This document shows positions 1 to 8,873 of a DNA stretch of 64,000 bases, piece after piece; the stretch's first letter is position 1; each line of letters starts with the position of its first letter. Source of the stretch: DAOUJI01 sp965237875 (GTDB lineage: Bacteria > Chloroflexota > Dehalococcoidia > Lucifugimonadales > JAGWBF01); contig CBDEGP010000002.1 in assembly GCA_965237875.1 (NCBI GenBank), positions 620,001-684,000 of the forward strand. The letters are read 5' to 3'. The notes under the pieces are model-generated. The model worked only from the letters and a program-made list of their open reading frames with translations, made no database searches and was not told the DNA's origin. Both the position numbers and the translations under genes were made by a program.

Positions 1-333
1 AAGGAGGGCCTTCTTCTGGTCGTCGCTCCCAGCTTCCAGGATGGCGTTGGCGCAGAGGACGGCGGAGGACAGGTGGGGGCTGGGGCAGGCGAAATAGCCC
101 ATGACCTCGTAAAGCGCGCCCAGGTCGGTATGGGAGTTGCCGGAGCCGCCGTACTCCTCCGGGATGGACATTCCGGCCCATCCGAGCTCGCACATTGTCC
201 GCCAGATTTCGGGGTCGAACCCCGTCTCGCTGTCGTCGATCTCAAGGACGCGGGACTTGGGCATCTCCGTCTCCATGAACTCCGTCGCCGTGCTCTGGAT
301 AAGGCTCTGAATTTCATTGAGGGACAGGTCCAT
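1..333 (-). CDS. Acyl-CoA dehydrogenase, N-terminal part (cut by window edge)
   Basis: This is the first 111 codons of an acyl-CoA dehydrogenase; the rest lies left of the window. The start ATG at 333 follows a strong Shine-Dalgarno sequence (AAAGGAGG, about 5 nt upstream). The visible part is the helical N-terminal domain, with the family hallmark GWAGMSIPEEYGGSGN around residues 50-65. Enzymes of this family use FAD to oxidise acyl-CoA to enoyl-CoA. Two more acyl-CoA dehydrogenase-like genes lie upstream on the same strand, separated by about 300 bp of repeat-containing DNA, so it may share their operon. The substrate cannot be judged from this fragment. Confidence 0.9.
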   Translation of the reverse strand, partial: MDLSLNEIQSLIQSTATEFMETEMPKSRVLEIDDSETGFDPEIWRTMCELGWAGMSIPEEYGGSGNSHTDLGALYEVMGYFACPSPHLSSAVLCANAILEAGSDDQKKALL

Positions 334-460
334 GGAGTCCTCCTTTGGTCAACCGGGTGGTCAGCTGGTCAACGTGCGGGGCGGGAAGCGCCCGTATTAT
401 ACGACAGGCGGGCAACCTAGACCAACGGAAGGGTCAAGCAACCACGGTCTTTCGGTTATT

Positions 461-622
461 CACCCTAACCCCTTCGGCAGGCTCAGGGCAGGCGCCAGCC
501 CTCTCCCGTCAAGAGACCTTTGCGTAACCTCCGTCATTCCGGAAGAGGCCGGAATCCAGGGCCTTGCACGAAGGTGGGGAACGCCCTCACCCCAGCCCTC
601 TTCCAAAGGGAGAGAGGGTTGT
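461..622. repeat. Intergenic cluster of short dispersed hairpin repeats
   Basis: The gap 334-634 has no gene. It holds three short repeat-like pieces: a stretch containing CCCCTTCGGCAGGCTCAGG (about 461-510), a hairpin with arms ATTCCGG/CCGGAAT (about 536-555), and a CCCTCACCCCAGCCCTC element with a complementary GAGAGGG arm (about 583-620). Related pieces recur at 4671-4742 and 31855-32058 in this window, always between genes. They resemble small non-autonomous repeats dispersed through a genome. No transposase is nearby. Confidence 0.6.
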
Positions 623-634
623 GCAAAGGTCCCG

Positions 635-1771
635 TCAAGGGCGAGGGGGCGATGTGTTCTGTAGGTAGGCCGGCGCCTTCTCCAGGCCCAGGCTTATGGC
701 CATGAGCTGGCGGGGCCAGTCTTCAGAGGAGGGCGGCCCGTCAGCATTGTGGGGCGCCAGCAGCGACGGCGCCCTGGGGTCGTTGGCGTCGAGCAGCGCG
801 TATGGGCCGGCGACTTGGTCTGCGGCGTTTTTGACGGCGGCTTTGGCGCGTCTCTCCACCAGCGTGGACTGAGCGTCATGGTAGGTCAGCTCCTCCCCCG
901 CCAACCTCATCCAGGAGTTCCGCCGGTGCATGAGTTGGGCAATGCGGCTTTCGATGAAGGCGTCCATGAGAATAAGCTGCCTGACCGGCTCCAACATCAG
1001 AGGCAGTCCATCCCGCTCAGCTTCAATCGCGTAGCTGAGCAGGTCGTCCATTTCGGCGGTGGACTTCAGGGGACCGAACGGTGGTGGGGAGTCCACCGCG
1101 CACCGGGCTATGTCCCAACCCGCGCTTTCTTCCCCCAAAGCGGAGTAGATGGGAACGTGGACCTGCCGGAACTCGACCCTGCTGACCGGAGGTCCAACGC
1201 TTTTGACGGGGCCCGTTATCCGAATCCCCTCGGCGCCGCCAGGGACCAGGAAAGACAAGGGGGTGTCGCCGCCGGTCCCATGCAGGGCAGCCCATGTCCA
1301 GATGAGTCCTGGAAGCTCGCCTTGCCCAACGAAGTCTCCATGTCCTTCCAGGATGTAATCGTCCCCGTCCCTGGAGGCGGCGATTGTGAGGTTTGCAGCG
1401 TCCAGGTCATGCGGCCCGCCAGCCCTGAGGGTCCAAAGGGCTGCATTCCCACCGGCTAGAGGCGGGATGAAACGGTCGGCCTGGTCTGAAGAGCCATAGG
1501 CATGGATGACGCGGCGCAGAACGGCGCTCTTGGGGTCCAAGACGCCTGCCAGGCCCCGTGCGGCAAGCTCTTCGGCAACGACGGTCTCGTGGAATTCAGT
1601 GAGGCCCGCTCCGCCGGATGTGACGGGTTCAGCCGCCGCCAACCAGCCCAATCGGGCCAATTCCTGGCGGACCTTGCCCGGACCTGCGTTCTGGGGAACG
1701 GAGTCTAGGAGACGGGCGACCTCGGCGCGGAACCTCTCCAACTGGGGAGTGTATCCCGGTTTGAAGTCCAT
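635..1771 (-). CDS. Acyl-CoA dehydrogenase-like protein (divergent)
   Basis: The 378-residue product has the length and layout of an acyl-CoA dehydrogenase: an N-terminal helical region (RQELARLGWLAAAEPVTSGG), a central beta domain and a C-terminal helical bundle. The usual FAD and substrate-binding motifs are poorly kept compared with the neighbour at 1796, so it may be the non-catalytic partner of a heteromeric enzyme; that is inference. It starts 24 nt after the stop of that neighbour, which implies one operon. The C-terminus is short, and the usual family ending (GTxEIQR then a conserved tail) is absent. No strong ribosome-binding site is visible before the ATG, consistent with coupling to the upstream gene. 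Confidence 0.8.
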   Translation of the reverse strand: MDFKPGYTPQLERFRAEVARLLDSVPQNAGPGKVRQELARLGWLAAAEPVTSGGAGLTEFHETVVAEELAARGLAGVLDPKSAVLRRVIHAYGSSDQADRFIPPLAGGNAALWTLRAGGPHDLDAANLTIAASRDGDDYILEGHGDFVGQGELPGLIWTWAALHGTGGDTPLSFLVPGGAEGIRITGPVKSVGPPVSRVEFRQVHVPIYSALGEESAGWDIARCAVDSPPPFGPLKSTAEMDDLLSYAIEAERDGLPLMLEPVRQLILMDAFIESRIAQLMHRRNSWMRLAGEELTYHDAQSTLVERRAKAAVKNAADQVAGPYALLDANDPRAPSLLAPHNADGPPSSEDWPRQLMAISLGLEKAPAYLQNTSPPRP

Positions 1772-1795
1772 GGAGAGCTTGCTGGGGCTGGCCTG

Positions 1796-3013
1796 TTAGA
1801 CGCCGGCGACGCCGGAGCTTGAAGGGGTTGCGGCGGCCCTTTCCCTTGTCCGGCTGATGCCCAGGCGCCGGGCCATGATGAGCCGTTGCACCTCCAGCGT
1901 CCCGCCGGGGTGGGCTCCCGTCAGGCTGGAGCGCTGGTAGACTTCCGGCGCTCCCTGGAAGGGGGCCCTCGGCTCTCGGACGCCCAGCACGGAGTACATG
2001 CCCAGTATGTCCCGGGACCGGTCGGCGTTGCGGAGAGCAAAGGTCTTTTTCTGATAGTCGGACTGGGACCCTTCGTAGGTCATCTCCTGGCGCGACTGGT
2101 ACATGGAATAGTTCCTGCCCTGGAACAGCCGGTTGACCTGGGAGTCGGTGTATGCGTCCATGGCCAGCTGTTGAAGGATCGGGTCGTCTCCCAGCGTGTG
2201 GCCGTTGCGCCTGGTGTTCCATGTGTAGTCCAGCAGGTTCTCCAGGGCCTCGTCCCGTTGATAGGCGGCGCCCCGTCCCCCGTGCTCCAGCTCCAGCGTC
2301 GTCTGGGTCACCTTCCAGCCGTCGCTTTCTCCGCCGATGAGATGGTCTCCTGGGACTCGAACTCGGTCCATGAAGACGAATATCTGGTCGTTGCCGGTGA
2401 GCAGGTTCAAACGCTGCAGCTCAAGACCCGGCGAGGGATAGGGAACCATGAAGAATCCCAGGTTCTGGTGGCGTGGAGCGTCGGGGTCGGTGATGATGGG
2501 CCCGAAGAGCCAATCGGGGTCTCCCATGCCGCTGACGAAGGTCTTCTGGCCCGTGATGACCCAGTCGTCTCCGTCCCGCACGGCCCTGCTCTGCAGGGAC
2601 GCCAGGTCCGAGCCGGCGTTGGGCTCGGTGAAGTTCTGGAAAGCGATGGTCTCGCCCTTGATAAGGGGAGTGAGGAACTTTTGCTTCTGGTCCTCTGTTC
2701 CCCACACGAGGAGCATTGGGAACACGTACTGGTTGGTGAAGGCGCGGGGAACTCTGGCTCTGGCAAACTCCTCGAGGATGATGGTCTCGTGTTCGCCGCT
2801 GAGTCCTCCGCCGCCGTACTCGGTGGGGTAGGTGGGGTAGCGCCACTGGGCTATTTTTACGTTCATGTCGCGCCAGAACCGGTAGAACTCATCGGTGATG
2901 TCCAACCGGTCCACCGGGTCGCGCATGTCCTCCGGGATGTTCGCCTCAAGCCAGGCGCGGACTTCCGTGCGGAACTCCTCCTGGTCCGGCGTGTACCTGT
3001 ACTTGAAGTCCAT
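1796..3013 (-). CDS. Acyl-CoA dehydrogenase
   Basis: A 405-residue FAD-dependent acyl-CoA dehydrogenase. Visible family features are the N-terminal segment YPTEYGGGGLSGEHETIILEE, the flavin/substrate strand FQNFTEPNAGSDLASLQSRA, the WVITGQKTF strand, and the C-terminal helical domain. The start at 3013 was preferred over an upstream in-frame ATG because ACGGAGG lies 7-8 nt before it and the family N-terminus (MDFKYRYTPDQEEFR) begins here. It is the first gene of the run 3013 to 635, and probably on to 333. The paired paralogues suggest breakdown of an unusual acyl-CoA or steroid-like side chain; substrate unknown. Confidence 0.92.
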   Translation of the reverse strand: MDFKYRYTPDQEEFRTEVRAWLEANIPEDMRDPVDRLDITDEFYRFWRDMNVKIAQWRYPTYPTEYGGGGLSGEHETIILEEFARARVPRAFTNQYVFPMLLVWGTEDQKQKFLTPLIKGETIAFQNFTEPNAGSDLASLQSRAVRDGDDWVITGQKTFVSGMGDPDWLFGPIITDPDAPRHQNLGFFMVPYPSPGLELQRLNLLTGNDQIFVFMDRVRVPGDHLIGGESDGWKVTQTTLELEHGGRGAAYQRDEALENLLDYTWNTRRNGHTLGDDPILQQLAMDAYTDSQVNRLFQGRNYSMYQSRQEMTYEGSQSDYQKKTFALRNADRSRDILGMYSVLGVREPRAPFQGAPEVYQRSSLTGAHPGGTLEVQRLIMARRLGISRTRERAAATPSSSGVAGV

Positions 3014-3316
3014 GCGGCGCCTCCGTGAGAGTTGGGGGCTGTTGGGCCGATTATAGGCAGCCCCACGCCTGAGTGTCAACGCACGTGAGCTTGACCCTCC
3101 AAGCCATCATGGGCCAGTGTCAGGTATAGACGTCAATGAGCTTGCAGGCTGTAGGATATGGTGAATCCGAGGCCAAAGGGGTAGCAACGGGGGTTATATA
3201 CGGTTATACCCAGCGCTATTTTTTGCCGGCCTCTCGAACCAATTGCGCTGATTCCTTGTACGCTTCCTTTTGAAGACCATCAAAAGCCGTTGTGAAACTC
3301 AATGAACGGGGCTGAA
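3014..3316. other. Gene-free stretch, likely promoter region of the acyl-CoA dehydrogenase run
   Basis: These 303 bases separate the acyl-CoA dehydrogenase run from a small DUF5678 gene on the same strand. There is a weak hairpin around 3190-3210 (GGG-TTATA...TATA-CCC). A 28-codon minus-strand frame at 3216-3302 looks protein-like but is too short to call. Nothing else is recognised. Confidence 0.4.
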
Positions 3317-3571
3317 CTATGGGAACCCCACTAGTGAGCGGAAAGTGTAGGTGTATGCTGAAGCGCCAGCCGTCACTTTTTGGACAAGGACGGTCCCTAG
3401 TTTGTTGGTCTTACGCAGGTCTGTGACAGCAGCGAGCTCGCTATCATATACTCCAACGACAACGCCGCCAGTAATCGCAACGACTTTGCCGTCATATTTG
3501 TCAACCATTTCATCTTGGTTGGCGAGGTAGAACTCAAACTCTTTTTCTAGTACATCACTGCCGCGAGACAT
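3317..3571 (-). CDS. DUF5678 family small protein
   Basis: An 84-residue protein with the DUF5678 pattern: FEFYLANQDEMVDKYDGK, then VGVYDSELAAV, LGTVLVQKV and the terminal YTFRS. The function of the family is unknown; members are often encoded next to small aspartyl-protease-like or toxin-like genes, but none is evident here. The start at 3571 was chosen over an in-frame ATG at 3631 because GGGGGAGG lies about 7 nt upstream and the family N-terminus starts here. It is flanked on both sides by intergenic DNA and appears monocistronic. Confidence 0.75.
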   Translation of the reverse strand: MSRGSDVLEKEFEFYLANQDEMVDKYDGKVVAITGGVVVGVYDSELAAVTDLRKTNKLGTVLVQKVTAGASAYTYTFRSLVGFP

Positions 3572-3749
3572 GTTATCCTCCCCCGCCGGGCATATCGCCA
3601 TCCACTGATGAAGTATATCAAATGGCGCCACAACGTGTGGGCCCCTCTCCTTTCTTAACCTCAGTTATGAGTCGATCCGTCAGCTTGACAGCCCATAGAC
3701 CTGTGGGTACTATCCCAGCGTACCCCACCCAGACCTCCGGAGGTGATTT

Positions 3750-4661
3750 ATGCCCGTAGAGCAGCATGCCCCTGAGCTTGAACGTTTGGTGGACCTCAAC
3801 GTGGAGATCGAAGAGCTGGGTGGAGGTTTTGGCAACGCTGAAGGCGACCCGGCGGAGGGCCCTGTGTGGTGGAAGGATGGAGGCTATCTGCTCTTCTCCG
3901 ACATTTTCAACAACAGGCGCATGAAGTGGGCGGAAGGGTCGGGCTTCTCCGTCGATCTCGACGGCAGCAACCAGCACAACGGCCTAACCCGCGACCTGCA
4001 GGGCCGGCTGTTGGCGTGCGAGCATCTGACCCGCAGGGTCACCCGGACTGAGTCGGACGGGTCCATCACCGTCATAGCCAACAGTTTCAAAGGGCGCCAG
4101 TTGAACCGGCCCAACGACATTATCGTGAAGTCCGACGGCAGCATCTTCTTCACCGATCCCTGGACTCATCGCAGACCCCAAGGGCAGTGGGACCTGGACT
4201 TCTCGGGGGTGTACCGCCTCGCTGCCGACCTGAGCTCCCTGACCCTGTTGGTGGACGACTTCGCCCTGCCCAACGGGCTGGCCTTCTCGCCCGACGAGAG
4301 CATCCTCTATGTTAACGACTCACGCCGCGGCCATATTCGTTCCTTCGAGATGAATCCCTGGGGCAACCTGGCCCGGCACACCGACCGCACCATCGCCGAC
4401 CTGACGGGAGAGCGTCCCGGAGTCCCCGACGGCATGAAGGTGGACGTGGAGGGGAACATCTACTGCGGCGGCTCCGGCGGAATCCATGTTTTGGATGCCA
4501 CAGGAAAGAGCTTGGGCGTCATCGTCCACGGCCAGACCGCCACCACGAACCTATGCTTCGGCGGCGACGACTGGCAGACAATCTTCTTCACCAGCCGGAC
4601 CACTGTGAGCCGGTTCAGGGTGAAAGTCCCCGGGGTCCCCGTTCCCGCCAATAGAGCTTAG
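3750..4661 (+). CDS. SMP-30/gluconolactonase family lactonase
   Basis: The 303-residue protein is a six-bladed beta-propeller of the SMP-30/gluconolactonase/LRE type. Characteristic blades are AEGPVWWKDGGYLLFSDI, the metal-ligand region RPNDIIVKSDGSIFFTDP, and NGLAFSPDESILYVNDS near residue 180. Known members are metal-dependent lactonases that hydrolyse sugar lactones; the actual substrate here is open. CCGGAGGTGA lies just before the ATG. The next gene on the same strand (4806) is a ThDP enzyme, and the same pair of families recurs at 12203/13162, suggesting a common pathway. Confidence 0.9.
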   Translation: MPVEQHAPELERLVDLNVEIEELGGGFGNAEGDPAEGPVWWKDGGYLLFSDIFNNRRMKWAEGSGFSVDLDGSNQHNGLTRDLQGRLLACEHLTRRVTRTESDGSITVIANSFKGRQLNRPNDIIVKSDGSIFFTDPWTHRRPQGQWDLDFSGVYRLAADLSSLTLLVDDFALPNGLAFSPDESILYVNDSRRGHIRSFEMNPWGNLARHTDRTIADLTGERPGVPDGMKVDVEGNIYCGGSGGIHVLDATGKSLGVIVHGQTATTNLCFGGDDWQTIFFTSRTTVSRFRVKVPGVPVPANRA

Positions 4662-4670
4662 ACGACCGGC

Positions 4671-4742
4671 TAGTCCCTTCTCCCCCGTTCGGCAGGTTCA
4701 GGACAGGCTCCAACCCTCTCCCGCCCAAGCGTAAGGGGGAAA
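4671..4742. repeat. Dispersed intergenic repeat copy
   Basis: The segment contains CCCGTTCGGCAGGTTCAGG followed by CCAACCCTCTCCCGCC, closely matching the elements at 461-510 and 31855-31935. It sits between the lactonase and the ThDP enzyme genes and carries no reading frame of its own. Confidence 0.55.
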
Positions 4743-4805
4743 CATGCCGACTTTGTTGTATAATCGCCTTCACAAGCCAATCCCCACTGCATATGCGAGG
4801 TGAAC

Positions 4806-6452
4806 ATGGCACAACTTACAGGCGGACAGGCAGTCGTTGAAACCCTGAAGGCCCAGGGCGTGGACACCATATTCGGCATCATCTCGACCCACATGATGGA
4901 CATCTACGACGCCCTTTACGATCACCGGGACGCCATCAGGTTCATCTCGGCGCGTCACGAGCATGGCGCGTCCCTCATGGCCGACGGCTACGCCAGGGTC
5001 TCCGGCAAACCGGGAGTGTGCCTGACCAGCACCGGCCCGGGAGCGGCCAACTCCATGGGCGGCATGGGCGAGGCCTATCTGGCTTCTTCCCCAGTGCTGA
5101 ATCTTACTTCTACGGCTGAAGAGGACGTCTACCGTCTTGGAGTCGGCGCCACCCACGAGGTGAAGGACCAGCTGGGAATGTTTACGTCCGTGACCCAGTG
5201 GAACTCCCACGTCGGCCGAATCGACGCAATCCCCGACAGAATATATGAGGCCTTCGAGCGGTTTCAGACGCGGCGTCCACGTCCCATCGAGGTGGAAATC
5301 GCCGTGGACGTTCAGTTCGACGAGGCCGACCTGGAAATCCCTCAGTATCAGCAGAGGAGCCTTCCCGCCCCTGACCCGGACCAGATCGAACAGGCGGCGC
5401 AGCGGCTGCTGTCCGGGAAGAGGGTGGCCATACTGGTGGGAGCCGGGGTGCACAGGTCGGGGGCTTCCGGCGAGCTTGTAGCCCTGGCCGAGGCCCTGGG
5501 CGTCCCGGTGCTGACCACCGCCGAGGGCAAGGGCGCCATTCCCGACGACCACCTGCTGGCCTTGGGGTCCCACAAGGGCATTCCACGGGGCGGCGACCTC
5601 AACTCGGACCCGCTCCAGTTGTTCCTGGACGGTCTGGACACGCTGCTCGTGGTCGGCTCAAGCCTGGCCCAGTCCAGGACCAAACAACGTGGATGGAGGC
5701 TGCCCGAGAACCTTATTCACGTTGACGCTGACAAGACGGCCATCGGAAAGGTGTATGACGCAAGCCTGAGTGTGGAGGGTGACGCCAAAGCGGTCCTGGA
5801 CGCCATCAAGAACGCAGTGCAGGGAAAGCCCGCTCAGGTCGAGGCCGGCTTCGATAAGGATGTAGCGGACCTCAAACGGACCATCCAGGCCCACAAGCAG
5901 GAGACCATGCCCAACCAGTTGAGAGTGATGGAGGCCATCAGAAGCGTAACCGCCAGGGACGCCATCTTCACCGGTGACGTCAACGTGGCCACCCACTCGG
6001 CCGCCAACTACCTGCTGCCCGTTTACGAACCCCGGAGCTATCTTCTGTCCCACTGGGGAGGCCTTGGCTTCGCGCTGCCGGCGGGCGCGGGCGCAAAGGC
6101 CGCGTTCCCGGAACGGCAGGTCGTGTGCCTGACCGGCGACGGGGGGTTCCAGTTCAACATGCAGGAACTGGGGACCTGTGTGCAGTACGGGCTGAACCAG
6201 GTGGTCATGGTGTTCAACGACAGCGCCTGGGGAGTGTTGAAACAACGCCAGGCCACCGACTACAAGGGACGGTTCATTGGCTCGGAGTTGCAGAACCCGA
6301 ACTTTGCGAGGTTGGCCGAGTCGTACGGCGCCAACGGGGTGCAGGTGGGCAGCGTGGCTGAGATGACCTCGGCGTTAGAGGATGCCCTCAAGTCCGACGT
6401 GCTTACGGTCATCGAGGTCCAGACTCCCGACGGGTTCGCCAACCTTAGCTAA
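4806..6452 (+). CDS. Thiamine diphosphate enzyme, acetolactate synthase/decarboxylase-like
   Basis: A 548-residue enzyme of the pyruvate oxidase/acetolactate synthase superfamily. The N-terminal pyrimidine domain includes the glutamate that activates ThDP (SARHEHGASLMADGYARVSG), a central domain follows, and the C-terminal PP domain has the ThDP-Mg motif GDGGFQFNMQEL...VFNDSAWG. It probably decarboxylates or ligates a 2-oxo acid; the specific reaction cannot be assigned. An ATG at 4806 with GAGG 5 nt upstream was preferred over GTG at 4800. A paralogue lies at 13162-14799. Tandem placement with an SMP-30 lactonase hints at sugar-acid catabolism (inference). Confidence 0.9.
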   Translation: MAQLTGGQAVVETLKAQGVDTIFGIISTHMMDIYDALYDHRDAIRFISARHEHGASLMADGYARVSGKPGVCLTSTGPGAANSMGGMGEAYLASSPVLNLTSTAEEDVYRLGVGATHEVKDQLGMFTSVTQWNSHVGRIDAIPDRIYEAFERFQTRRPRPIEVEIAVDVQFDEADLEIPQYQQRSLPAPDPDQIEQAAQRLLSGKRVAILVGAGVHRSGASGELVALAEALGVPVLTTAEGKGAIPDDHLLALGSHKGIPRGGDLNSDPLQLFLDGLDTLLVVGSSLAQSRTKQRGWRLPENLIHVDADKTAIGKVYDASLSVEGDAKAVLDAIKNAVQGKPAQVEAGFDKDVADLKRTIQAHKQETMPNQLRVMEAIRSVTARDAIFTGDVNVATHSAANYLLPVYEPRSYLLSHWGGLGFALPAGAGAKAAFPERQVVCLTGDGGFQFNMQELGTCVQYGLNQVVMVFNDSAWGVLKQRQATDYKGRFIGSELQNPNFARLAESYGANGVQVGSVAEMTSALEDALKSDVLTVIEVQTPDGFANLS

Positions 6453-6506
6453 GGCGATCCCAGGCGCTTAAGTCTTGCAAACGGGGGTCTTTAGAAACGA
6501 GGCCCT

Positions 6507-6815
6507 ATGAGCCGGGCAGACGACACCGGTTTTTGGTGTCTTTACCGCGGACGAGAGGACGGGAAGCGGTGGGGTGTAACTGAGGCCAGCTACTACGAGC
6601 TTGCCGAATGGTCCGACCTGCCTGCTTTTCTGCATTACATGGGCGCCGTGCCTTTTCCCTACGACATCGAAGCGGCGGTGGGGAGATACGAGCAGGCCAA
6701 GCGGGACGCTCACGATTCAGGGATGGTCTTCAACCACCGCCATTACGCCACGGGGTTCCTGGAATCGGTGTATGAAATATGGCATCAGGACCGTTTAGAG
6801 CCTAAGGGCCGGTAG
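6507..6815 (+). CDS. Small protein of unknown function
   Basis: A 102-residue protein not recognised by family. It is rich in aromatic and charged residues (FWCLYRGREDGKRWGV, EWSDLPAFLHYMGAVPFPYD), has no signal peptide or membrane segment, and starts with ATG preceded by ACGAGG. It lies 54 nt after the ThDP enzyme on the same strand, so it may be co-transcribed with it. The reading frame is protein-like, with a plausible amphipathic pattern, but no catalytic motif is visible. Confidence 0.55.
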   Translation: MSRADDTGFWCLYRGREDGKRWGVTEASYYELAEWSDLPAFLHYMGAVPFPYDIEAAVGRYEQAKRDAHDSGMVFNHRHYATGFLESVYEIWHQDRLEPKGR

Positions 6816-6830
6816 GCGGAGGACGGAGGG

Positions 6831-7307
6831 TTAGGCGTCCTTCTTGGGGACTAGAAATCGCCGCCTGAAGGTCAGTATCTTCTCGTCCCGCTGGTTGTGG
6901 GCGCGAGTTTCCACGTAGACGACCCCCCGGTCTCCCTTGCTGGTCTCACGCTTTTCCAATATCTCCGTTTCTGCGTAGACCGTGTCGCCTATGAAGGTGG
7001 GGCCGTCGTGGGTGATTTTCTCGTATTCCAGGTTGGCAATGGCCTTGCCGCTGGTGTCACGCACGGTCATGCCGACCACGAGGCTGAATACCAGGGTGCC
7101 CACCACGAGGATTTTGCCGTACTGGTGGGAGGTCTCCATGTAATGGAGGTCCGAGTGCAGCGGCTGCTCGTTCCGCGTCAGCAGGCAGAACAGGTTGTTG
7201 TCCGAGTCGGTGATGGTCTTGCCTGGCCAGTGCTTTATCAGCGTGCCCGGTTCCAGGTCTTCGTAGTAGTAGCCAAAACGCTCTTTGGCGTCCACGATGG
7301 CGCTCAC
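6831..7307 (-). CDS. MaoC-family hydratase (hot-dog fold)
   Basis: A 158-residue MaoC-like protein. It shows the family pattern with GYYYEDLEPGTLIKHWPGKTI at the start, DLHYMETSHQYGKILVVG where the hydratase D-x4-H type active site lies, and the hot-dog strand THDGPTFIGDTVYAETEIL. Related proteins hydrate enoyl- or mesaconyl-type CoA thioesters. The start is GTG at 7307, preceded by AGGGGGAG. It converges with the small plus-strand gene ending at 6815 and lies 36 nt after the DinB gene, probably forming an operon with it. Confidence 0.87.
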   Translation of the reverse strand: MSAIVDAKERFGYYYEDLEPGTLIKHWPGKTITDSDNNLFCLLTRNEQPLHSDLHYMETSHQYGKILVVGTLVFSLVVGMTVRDTSGKAIANLEYEKITHDGPTFIGDTVYAETEILEKRETSKGDRGVVYVETRAHNQRDEKILTFRRRFLVPKKDA

Positions 7308-7343
7308 GTTCTCCCCCTTGGTCTTGTGCTTGACGGATCGGGC

Positions 7344-7838
7344 CTAGTCCAAACCCAGGCGCTCTCTCAGGTCTGCAATCTGCTCCAGGTGCGTCTTCCA
7401 GTGGCCGACGAAAATCCGTTCCACCAGGTTGCGGACTGTGCGGGGTTCCGTGTTTCCGGTGCGGCTCAGGTAGACGCCGGCCTGGGCGTTGTCCATGTCC
7501 TCTTCGCTTGCCGACGCCAACGCCTCCCGCAGCCCGGACAGGAGCTCCGCTATGTCCTGACGGACTCCGTCCAAGTCCTTCTCCTGGCGTTCCGGCGTGA
7601 GGTGAGTTGCGTCGGCGACGAGGTTGACGGTCTCCGGCTGTCCTGCGAGCATTCCCCGGACCGCATTGTGTATGCCGCCTTCAGGGCTGTGGAGCATGTG
7701 GTAGATGACTTCCCGGGCTGACCATTCCCCTTCTTCCGGGCGCCAATCGAAGCAGTAGTCGATGCCCTCCAGCAGTCGCTCCAACTCCTTCTCGTAAGAG
7801 TCGATGGCTTCCAAGTAGGCTGCTTTCTCGCTGGTCAA
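7344..7838 (-). CDS. DinB-fold protein
   Basis: A DinB/YfiT-like four-helix bundle protein. The metal-site signatures are visible: EGEWSAREVIYHMLHS near the N-terminus and FVGHWKTHLEQI near the C-terminus. Such proteins bind a divalent metal and include thiol-dependent S-transferases; the substrate is unknown. The start is uncertain. TTG at 7838 follows GGAGGAG with a 4-nt spacer and matches the domain start, whereas the frame stays open to 7922. The gene is divergent from the isocitrate-lyase-like gene at 7968. Confidence 0.75.
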   Translation of the reverse strand: MTSEKAAYLEAIDSYEKELERLLEGIDYCFDWRPEEGEWSAREVIYHMLHSPEGGIHNAVRGMLAGQPETVNLVADATHLTPERQEKDLDGVRQDIAELLSGLREALASASEEDMDNAQAGVYLSRTGNTEPRTVRNLVERIFVGHWKTHLEQIADLRERLGLD

Positions 7839-7967
7839 CTCTCCTCCAACAGTCCTGGGACAGACTCGATGGGCCGCTTCCAGCCTAGGTTGGAGTGTAG
7901 ATGGGCCGCTGTCCGCTGTCAATCTGCCCGGTGGCTCGCTGGGCCGCCCTGTGCTAGTATGCGGGCC

Positions 7968-8843
7968 ATGAAGACGACAGCGCTCCTGCGGGAAATGCTG
8001 AAAGCGCCGGGACTTATCAGGGCCGTCAACGTATACGACCCGCTGACCGCCCGCATAGCCGAGAGCCTGGGATTTCAGGCCCTTGCTTTAGGAGGGTTCC
8101 AGCTGGGCGCCCACCTATGCACGACCGAGCCCTTGCTCACCATGACCGAGGTGATGAGTTCAGCCCGGTATATTTGCCAGGCGGTGAACGTGCCCCTCAA
8201 AGTGGACTGCGGGGCCGGATTCGGTGAACCGGTCCACGTCCACCGTACCGTGCGCGAGGCCGAGTCGGCGGGAATTGCTTGCATCCACATCGAGGACCAG
8301 TTCTACCCCAAGAGGGCCCACTACCACAGGGGCGTCGAGCACGTCATCCCAACTGAAGACATGGTGGACAAGATCAAGGCGGCGGTGGAGGCGCGCTCCG
8401 ACCCGGATTTTGTCATCGTGGGCCGCACCGACGCCATGCGAACGGACAGCGTTGAGGAGGGGATAACGAGGGCCAACCTATATGCGGAAGCCGGATGCGA
8501 CATGGTGGAGGTCTTCCCGAACAACCTGGATGAGGCCAGGCTGGTCCCCAGGGAGGTGAACGCCCCCGCCATCTACGTGAACAGCCCAGGCAATAGGTTA
8601 GGGCGTCCCATTCTGTCCTGGCAGGAGCTGGAGGACATGGGCTACAAGATGGTCCTGGACGCCACCACGGCCGCCATCGCCGCAGCCCAGGCGGTCAGAG
8701 ACGTCCTTTCCGCATACATGGAGACGGGAAGACCCCAATTTGACCAGGAGACGGCCATTCAGGCGCGGGAGTGGATGGAGGGGATAATCGGGCTGCCGGA
8801 GCTGTACCGCATAGAAGAGCGTACCACTGAGCGCAACGGCTAG
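7968..8843 (+). CDS. Isocitrate lyase/PEP mutase superfamily enzyme
   Basis: A 291-residue alpha/beta-barrel protein of the ICL/PEP mutase superfamily. Visible hallmarks are PLKVDCGAGFGEPVHVHRTV, the helix-strand AGIACIHIEDQFYPKR (the metal-binding EDQ), and FVIVGRTDAM. Members include 2-methylisocitrate lyase, oxaloacetate decarboxylase and carboxyvinyl-carboxyphosphonate mutase. The CGH motif of true isocitrate lyases is not seen (the segment reads KRAHYHRG), so a lyase or decarboxylase of a small oxo acid is more likely. Start choice is between ATGs at 7959 and 7968; neither has a Shine-Dalgarno. An SDR gene follows 30 nt later. Confidence 0.87.
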   Translation: MKTTALLREMLKAPGLIRAVNVYDPLTARIAESLGFQALALGGFQLGAHLCTTEPLLTMTEVMSSARYICQAVNVPLKVDCGAGFGEPVHVHRTVREAESAGIACIHIEDQFYPKRAHYHRGVEHVIPTEDMVDKIKAAVEARSDPDFVIVGRTDAMRTDSVEEGITRANLYAEAGCDMVEVFPNNLDEARLVPREVNAPAIYVNSPGNRLGRPILSWQELEDMGYKMVLDATTAAIAAAQAVRDVLSAYMETGRPQFDQETAIQAREWMEGIIGLPELYRIEERTTERNG

Positions 8844-8873
8844 GTTTCGTCAACGGGGGCCGGAGTAAGACAA

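Noticed and set aside
3216..3302. 28-codon minus-strand frame with protein-like sequence (AFDGLQKEAYKESAQLVREA)
   Set aside because: Too short and without a clear start signal to call a gene; could be a remnant downstream of the DUF5678 gene.
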